Assembly (NCBI RefSeq): GCF_963675395.1
Contig: NZ_OY776223.1
Span: 1,612,001-1,676,000, forward strand
Direction: 5' to 3'
DNA length: 64,000 nucleotides
Source of the DNA: an uncultured Vibrio sp.
GTDB taxonomy: Bacteria; Pseudomonadota; Gammaproteobacteria; Enterobacterales; Vibrionaceae
Position 1 is the stretch's first letter. Each line of letters starts with the position of its first letter. Below, piece after piece: positions 59,050 through 64,000 of this stretch. The translations under genes were made by a program, and so were the position numbers. The notes under the pieces are model-generated. The model was not told the DNA's origin, did not search any database, and worked only from the letters and a program-made list of their open reading frames with translations.

Positions 59050-59376
59050 GGATTATGACCTTATTTTTTCTTTTCAATCTTTCAAACTAGGCTCAGATTT
59101 ACTGTGAAGTATGCGGAATTTTTATGGCTGCTCAACCGAATTATATCCCGAGTTTGATTTCGGTTAGTTTCTGAGGAGAAATACCCCTAAATGACTTCCA
59201 CAGTCAGGCTTCTTAGCGTTGTAACCGCAACGGTTTTCCAAGCAATTCGAAAAAAAGTGATAGTGGCACTCTGACGAGGGCAAGCTGAACCAGCATCTTG
59301 AGGTTATTTGAGCTTATACGAGTGGCAGAAGTTTGAGTTGTGCTAAACTCGTCGCCAGAAAAATTGGAGATCTCAC
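59050..59376. other. Divergent region between the chemoreceptor and coaBC genes
   Basis: 327 bp without a gene. It must contain both promoters, but I found no hexamer pair close enough to consensus to call. No repeat or hairpin is evident. Confidence 0.5.
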
Positions 59377-60576
59377 ATGCAAACACTAGCAGGAAAGAAA
59401 ATTCTACTCGGCATCAGTGGTGGTATTGCCGCGTATAAATGTGCGGAGCTAACCCGTCGATTAATTGAGAGAGGTGCGCAAGTACGCGTCGTGATGACCG
59501 AATCTGCCAAGGAGTTTATTACTCCACTCACAATGCAAGCGGTTTCTGGCCATCCAGTTTCTGACAGCTTATTCGATCCCGCAGCAGAAGCGTCCATGGG
59601 GCACATTGAGTTGGCAAAATGGGCCGATTTGGTTCTGCTTGCGCCAGCTACCGCAGATTTGATTGCTCGTCTGTCGGCAGGGATGGGTAACGACCTAGTG
59701 ACAACCCTAGTGTTAGCCACTGATTCACCAGTTGCGGTATCTCCGGCAATGAATCAACAAATGTACCAGAACGTCGCAACACAAGAGAACATCGCGACAC
59801 TAGAACGTCGTGGTATGCATATCTGGGGCCCCGCAGCTGGAGAGCAAGCATGTGGTGATGTCGGTCCGGGTCGTATGTTAGAGCCAATGCAGTTGGTGCA
59901 TCTGTGTGAACAGTTTTTTCAGCCTAAATTGCTCGCAGGAAAATCGGTACTGATCACCGCAGGTCCAACCCGCGAAGCTATCGATCCCGTGCGTTACATC
60001 AGCAACCATAGCTCCGGCAAGATGGGCTTTGCACTGGCAAGCGCTGCAGCTCAACTGGGTGCGAAGGTGACTCTGGTTAGCGGTCCGGTCAGTTTGAGCA
60101 CTCCTGTTGGCGTTGAACGTATTAACGTCGCAAGTGCTCAAGAGATGTTTGATGCGGTAATGGAACACGCCGGCAGTCATGATGCCTTTATCAGCTGTGC
60201 CGCAGTGGCCGATTACCGACCTGAAGACATCGCGTCTCAAAAGTTGAAAAAGACCGAAGACAACGACCAAATGCTCATCAAAATGGTGAAAAACCCTGAT
60301 ATTGTTGCATCGGTTGCAGCAATGACAGATAAGCGTCCATTTACCGTCGGCTTCGCCGCTGAAACCAATGATGTCGAAACCTATGCGCGAGGTAAGTTAG
60401 TGAAGAAAAACCTCAACATGATCTGCGCCAATGACGTATCGGTTGAAGGTCAGGGGTTCAACAGCAATGACAACGCGATGACGCTTTTCTGGCCAGAGGG
60501 TGAACTCGTCCTCGCTCTCGAATCAAAGCATGCACTGAGTTTTAGAATCCTCGAAAAAATGCACGCATTAATGTAA
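59377..60576 (+). CDS. coaBC: Bifunctional phosphopantothenoylcysteine decarboxylase/synthetase
   Basis: CoaBC (Dfp) of 399 residues, two consecutive steps of coenzyme A synthesis. The N-terminal FMN decarboxylase has [10 protein letters not shown], the catalytic H76 (MGHIEL) and C159 ([13 protein letters not shown]). The C-terminal synthetase has [24 protein letters not shown]. Start ATG preceded by GGAGA. Intact. Confidence 0.96.
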   Translation: MQTLAGKKILLGISGGIAAYKCAELTRRLIERGAQVRVVMTESAKEFITPLTMQAVSGHPVSDSLFDPAAEASMGHIELAKWADLVLLAPATADLIARLSAGMGNDLVTTLVLATDSPVAVSPAMNQQMYQNVATQENIATLERRGMHIWGPAAGEQACGDVGPGRMLEPMQLVHLCEQFFQPKLLAGKSVLITAGPTREAIDPVRYISNHSSGKMGFALASAAAQLGAKVTLVSGPVSLSTPVGVERINVASAQEMFDAVMEHAGSHDAFISCAAVADYRPEDIASQKLKKTEDNDQMLIKMVKNPDIVASVAAMTDKRPFTVGFAAETNDVETYARGKLVKKNLNMICANDVSVEGQGFNSNDNAMTLFWPEGELVLALESKHALSFRILEKMHALM

Positions 60577-60753
60577 TCGGTGTTCATTTTTTGATAGCTG
60601 CTTATTTTTTAATAAAAGTTGGCGAAAATTTAGAACATCTATGACAACTGAGGGTGTTATGTCTCCCAATCCACCCTCAGTAGTCTAGTTTGATCCAACT
60701 TAGCGTTTTATAATCCCCTCCGCTCAACTTTGTATTTTGAAAGGAAATAACTA

Positions 60754-61344
60754 ATGGCCGGCAGTAAAAAATCCAATCGTCGTGAAGAGATCTTGCAAGC
60801 TTTAGCACAGATGCTTGAATCTACAGAAGGCGCTTCACGTATTACTACGGCAAAACTGGCGAAGCAAGTTGGCGTTTCAGAAGCGGCGCTCTACCGCCAT
60901 TTCCCAAGTAAAGCACGTATGTTTGAAGGTTTGATCGACTTCATCGAAGAAGCGTTAATGACTCGCATTAACCGCATTCTGGACGACGAAAAAGATACCT
61001 TAGAGCGCATTCGTATGGTGATGCACCTGATTCTGGTCTTTTCGGAACGTAATCCCGGGCTGACACGCATTCTTTCAGGTCATGCTCTAATGTTTGAGAA
61101 TGAACGTCTGCGTGAGCGAATCAATCAGTTGTTCGAACGAATTGAAACTCAACTACGCCAGATCCTACGTGAACGTAAACTTCGTGAAGGGAAATCTTTC
61201 CCTGTCGAAGAACGCATTCTTGCGGCACAGATCCTCGGTCAAGTAGAGGGTAGTCTAAACCGCTTTGTTCGTAGTGACTTCAAATATCAACCTACTGCCA
61301 ACTTTGATGAATATTGGGCATTGCTCAGCGCACAAATTAAGTAG
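60754..61344 (+). CDS. slmA: Nucleoid occlusion factor SlmA
   Basis: TetR-like DNA-binding protein of 196 residues that blocks FtsZ assembly over the nucleoid. The helix-turn-helix is [23 protein letters not shown] (about 31-53), and the C-terminal dimer/FtsZ-interaction domain is full length. GGAAATAACTA precedes the ATG. The coaBC-slmA-lpxL-pyrE order fits Vibrio synteny. Confidence 0.95.
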   Translation: MAGSKKSNRREEILQALAQMLESTEGASRITTAKLAKQVGVSEAALYRHFPSKARMFEGLIDFIEEALMTRINRILDDEKDTLERIRMVMHLILVFSERNPGLTRILSGHALMFENERLRERINQLFERIETQLRQILRERKLREGKSFPVEERILAAQILGQVEGSLNRFVRSDFKYQPTANFDEYWALLSAQIK

Positions 61345-61349
61345 AGATT

Positions 61350-62300
61350 ATGAGTAAAGACAAACAAATGCAGCCAGAGTTTTCACTTTCCCTTCTCCAT
61401 CCACGTAACTGGGGCGTATGGATAGGGTTTGGCCTACTGGCGATCATCGTAAATGTTCTCCCGTACCGTTTGCTTCTCTCACTAGGCCAGTCACTGGGTA
61501 AGCTCGGCATGCGTTATGGTAAAAAACGAGTACATGTCGCAAAGCGTAATCTGGAGCTAGCGTTTCCGGACAAACCTCAGGAAGACATCGACCGCATCGT
61601 CGAAGAGAACTTCAAGAACACTGGCATGGCGCTTATTGAAACTGGCATCACCTGGTTTTGGCCAACTTGGCGCTTCAAAAGCCTGCTGGTGGAAAAAGAT
61701 CTTGATGCATTGAAAGAAAAGGCGGAAGAAGGCAAAGGCGTCCTACTTTGCTGTGTGCATGCATTGAACCTAGAAATCACTGCACGTGCTTTTGCGGTGA
61801 TGGGGCTTGCTGGTTATGGCGCGTTCCGTCCACACGACAACCCAGCTTATAACTTTATCCAATACTGGGGCCGCACCCACAACGGCAACAAACTGATTGA
61901 CCGTAAAGACGTAAAGAAGATGATTCGCGTGCTGCGTAGTGGAGAACGTCTGTTCTACCTGCCTGACCACGATTACGGCCGTAATAAGTCGGTGTATGTG
62001 CCATTCTTCGCAGTAGAAGACGCATGTACAACCACTGGTACGAGTATTCTGGCTTATACGTCGAAGTGTGCCATTATCCCGGGTTCAGGTTTCCGTAATA
62101 AGCAAGGTAAATATGAAATCATCGCAGATAAATGCATTGAAGCCGATTACCCACAAAAGGATGAAGTTGCCGCGGCCGCGTACATGAACAAGTATGTGGA
62201 AGAGGTCATCTTGCGCGCCCCTGAACAATGGATGTGGTTACATAAACGCTATAAAACCATGCAGGATGAAAGCGTGCCAAAAGGGATTCGTTATAAATAA
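61350..62300 (+). CDS. lpxL: Lipid A lauroyl acyltransferase
   Basis: LpxL of 316 residues. It has FSLSLLHPRNWGVWIGFG, RNLELAFPDKP, the catalytic HX4E at H137-E142 (CCVHALNLEIT), FYLPDHDYGRNKSVYVPFFAVE and APEQWMWLHKRYK. It adds the first secondary acyl chain to Kdo-lipid IVA at the inner membrane. Its HX4E and ATTTG-like block separate it from the HX4D LpxM-type enzyme at 40.2 kb. Confidence 0.95.
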   Translation: MSKDKQMQPEFSLSLLHPRNWGVWIGFGLLAIIVNVLPYRLLLSLGQSLGKLGMRYGKKRVHVAKRNLELAFPDKPQEDIDRIVEENFKNTGMALIETGITWFWPTWRFKSLLVEKDLDALKEKAEEGKGVLLCCVHALNLEITARAFAVMGLAGYGAFRPHDNPAYNFIQYWGRTHNGNKLIDRKDVKKMIRVLRSGERLFYLPDHDYGRNKSVYVPFFAVEDACTTTGTSILAYTSKCAIIPGSGFRNKQGKYEIIADKCIEADYPQKDEVAAAAYMNKYVEEVILRAPEQWMWLHKRYKTMQDESVPKGIRYK

Positions 62301-62455
62301 CCAAAGGGGCTAGGCTCCTAGGTTCTAGGTTTGCGCGCTAGGACTTCTGTGTCTGTTTTTGGCATTTGTGTTTGTTGTTTGGGAATACAGATTACCGAAT
62401 ACAGAAATAAAAACGTTTCTCGTAATCAACATTCAGGGATTTAACATCCCAACAT

Positions 62456-62555
62456 CGTCATCCTGAACAGCGACGAAGGAGCGTGATTCAGGATCTACTT
62501 ACCGAGTGTGCTGAAAGCAGATTCCTGATGTCGCTTATGCTCCTCGTAATGACGG
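62456..62555. repeat. Dispersed inverted-repeat element, complete unit
   Basis: A 100-bp unit begins CGTCATCCTGAACAGCGACG and ends CTCCTCGTAATGACGG, with the two halves (ATCCTGAA...TTCAGGAT and ATTCCTGATGTCGC...) inversely oriented and a short middle ACTTACCGAGTGTG. The outer CGTCAT / ATGACG ends are inverted. It is opposite in orientation to the units near 9.1-9.4 kb. Confidence 0.85.
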
Positions 62556-62561
62556 CTATAA

Positions 62562-62606
62562 AAAAGGCTCGCGTTCTCGGGTCCTAGATGCCTAGGACCC
62601 GAGAAC
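62562..62606 (-). terminator. Terminator after pyrE with a 15-bp perfect stem
   Basis: GTTCTCGGGTCCTAG pairs perfectly with CTAGGACCCGAGAAC around a tetraloop. On the minus strand it is followed by GCGAGCC and a run of six T, shortly after the pyrE stop. It also carries the CTAGG motif. Confidence 0.8.
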
Positions 62607-62614
62607 TTCCTTGA

Positions 62615-63256
62615 TTAAATGCCGTACTCTGCGCGGTACGCTTTTACTGCGTCTAAGTGCTCAGCCGCATTACCTTTTTCTTCAAGATAAGTCACTAGGT
62701 CGCCCAAACTCACAATCGAGATAACTGCGCAGCCAAAGTCGCGCTCAACTTCCTGAATAGCAGAAAGTTCGCCCTTGCCTTTTTCTTGACGGTCAATCGC
62801 CACGAGTACGCCCGCTAAATCCGCGCCGTTCGCCTTGATGATTTCCATCGATTCACGAATCGCAGTGCCTGCAGTAATCACGTCATCAACCAGCATAATT
62901 CGACCTTCCAGAGCCGAACCTACCAGGTTGCCACCTTCACCGTGGTCTTTCGCTTCTTTACGGTTGAAGCAGTAAGGTGTGTCTATATCATGGTGGTCCG
63001 CAAGTGCAACGGCGGTTGTCGTCGCAATAGGGATACCTTTGTACGCAGGGCCAAATAATACGTCGAACTCGATGCCTGAGTCCGCCAATGCGGCTGCGTA
63101 GAAACGGCCTAGACGAGCAAGGTCGCGACCAGTATTGAAAAGACCAGCGTTAAAAAAGTAAGGGCTCTTACGGCCTGATTTCAAAGTAAACTCACCAAAC
63201 TTAAGAACTTGTTTCTCAAGTGCAAACTCAATAAATTCACGCTGGTATGCTTTCAT
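62615..63256 (-). CDS. pyrE: Orotate phosphoribosyltransferase
   Basis: PyrE of 213 residues, transferring ribose-5-phosphate from PRPP to orotate. It has the PRPP-binding motif [15 protein letters not shown] and the conserved [23 protein letters not shown] segments. It is downstream of rph with a terminator-like hairpin in the 110-bp gap, the arrangement that in E. coli gives UMP-sensitive attenuation. Confidence 0.97.
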   Translation of the reverse strand: MKAYQREFIEFALEKQVLKFGEFTLKSGRKSPYFFNAGLFNTGRDLARLGRFYAAALADSGIEFDVLFGPAYKGIPIATTTAVALADHHDIDTPYCFNRKEAKDHGEGGNLVGSALEGRIMLVDDVITAGTAIRESMEIIKANGADLAGVLVAIDRQEKGKGELSAIQEVERDFGCAVISIVSLGDLVTYLEEKGNAAEHLDAVKAYRAEYGI

Positions 63257-63325
63257 GGATTTCTCTCGATTTTCAGTGTGTGGATATCAGTATTAAAGTT
63301 CTAGGACAAAAGCCCTAAAAATACG

Positions 63326-63361
63326 CAAAAAAATAGCTTCCTTTGCGGGGAAGCTATTTTT
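63326..63361 (-). terminator. Intercistronic terminator/attenuator between rph and pyrE
   Basis: AAATAGCTTCC pairs with GGAAGCTATTT around a 7-base loop and is followed on the minus strand by seven T. It sits just after the rph stop and about 70 bp before the pyrE start, at the place of the E. coli pyrE attenuator. Confidence 0.85.
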
Positions 63362-63366
63362 AAAAA

Positions 63367-64000
63367 TTAATTTTCTAACGCCGCCTTCTGCGCCGTGACG
63401 ATTTCGCTAATGCCGATTTTCGCCGACTCCAGCAGTGCCATCAGTTGCTCTTGACTGAACGGTTCGCCTTCTGCAGTACCCTGGATTTCAATCATCTTGC
63501 CTTCTTCAGTCATGACCACGTTCATGTCAGTATCAGCTGCTGAATCTTCAACATATTCAAGGTCACACAGTACTTCATCACCGAGCAAACCAACAGAAAC
63601 CGCCGCTACGTGGCCTTTCATCGGGTTGGCTTTTAGCTTTCCGCTCTCAACCAAGTGCTGGAACGCGTCTGCCATCGCAACGCTTGCGCCACTGATTGAA
63701 GCAGTGCGAGTACCACCGTCTGCTTGGATCACGTCACAGTCAACAGTGATCATGAACTCACCCATCGCTTTTAAGTCGACAACAGCGCGCAGGCTACGCG
63801 CGATAAGGCGTTGGATTTCCATGGTGCGGCCACCCTGCTTGCCACTTGCCGCTTCGCGACGAGTACGAGAGTGCGTTGCACGTGGCAGCATGCCATATTC
63901 TGCAGTTACCCAGCCTTTACCTTGGCCTTTTAGCCAGCGTGGCACAGATTCTTCGACGGTCGCATTACACAACACTTTGGTATTACCGAACTCCACTAAC
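63367..64000 (-). CDS. rph: Ribonuclease PH (5' end outside the window)
   Basis: Partial gene: about 211 codons are visible and the N-terminal ~27 residues lie beyond the right edge. It begins inside [20 protein letters not shown], and contains [45 protein letters not shown] and [15 protein letters not shown]. It trims tRNA 3' ends phosphorolytically. The C-terminus is intact ([15 protein letters not shown]), in contrast to the frameshifted rph of E. coli K-12. Confidence 0.96.
   Translation of the reverse strand, partial: LVEFGNTKVLCNATVEESVPRWLKGQGKGWVTAEYGMLPRATHSRTRREAASGKQGGRTMEIQRLIARSLRAVVDLKAMGEFMITVDCDVIQADGGTRTASISGASVAMADAFQHLVESGKLKANPMKGHVAAVSVGLLGDEVLCDLEYVEDSAADTDMNVVMTEEGKMIEIQGTAEGEPFSQEQLMALLESAKIGISEIVTAQKAALEN

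Larger units (their letters stand above)
62301..62614. other. Gap between lpxL and pyrE, filled by repeats
   Basis: This gap contains CTAGG-rich sequence next to lpxL, a complete dispersed repeat unit and the pyrE terminator. There is no ORF of note. Confidence 0.7.

Noticed and set aside
60690..60720. Promoter with TATAAT upstream of slmA
   Set aside because: The TATAAT is clear, but the nearest TTGATC is only 13 bp away and the hexamer at 17 bp spacing (TAGTTT) is poor.

Overview
The window looks like chromosome I of a Vibrio from the Harveyi clade (V. parahaemolyticus / V. alginolyticus-like). The right-hand housekeeping block (coaD, mutM, rpmG-rpmB, radC, a chemoreceptor, coaBC, slmA, lpxL, pyrE, rph) has the gene order I know from V. 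cholerae and V. parahaemolyticus. hldD separates two surface-polysaccharide regions. In V. parahaemolyticus the hldD-to-rjg side encodes the K antigen and the coaD-to-hldD side encodes the O-type-determining core. The species and serotype assignment is inference from gene order and protein likeness, not a database result.

Positions 1-38930 are the capsule (K-antigen) side. One minus-strand operon starts at an ops/JUMPstart element near 10.9 kb. It runs wza-wzb-wzc, rmlBADC (dTDP-L-rhamnose), a UDP-HexNAc dehydrogenase and a UDP-GlcNAc C4-epimerase, and reaches the left edge. A second minus-strand operon starts at another ops element near 34.57 kb. It runs a small barrel protein, the six-SLBB exporter WbfF/OtnA, wzz, wecB, wecC, wzx, a second complete rmlBADC, glycosyltransferases, wzy and a beta-propeller protein. 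Between them (11.2-15.7 kb) lie a UDP-glucuronate 4-epimerase, an IS21-family element with 4-bp target duplication that splits a small ORF, and the only plus-strand gene of the capsule set, a polyprenyl-phosphate sugar-1-phosphate transferase. Divergent from the second operon are gfcABCD-like genes (34993-38930). Three intrinsic-terminator-like hairpins lie inside the second operon, which fits RfaH/ops control.

Positions 39133-54289 are the LPS side: hldD, lpxM-type acyltransferase, waaF, waaA, a DDG-motif (sialyltransferase-like) protein, neuA, neuB, neuC, glycosyltransferases, kdkA, dgkA, a GT9 heptosyltransferase, coaD and a GT90-type enzyme. The neuABC set with the DDG-motif transferase predicts a nonulosonic (sialic-type) acid on the LPS core. 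This is the most biologically interesting unit of the window.

The intergenic spaces carry a dispersed inverted-repeat element of about 100-160 bp (GTCATTCC...GGATGAC), tandemly duplicated between wza and wzb, and CTAGG-containing palindromes. I saw no tRNA, rRNA, CRISPR array, prophage or plasmid functions.
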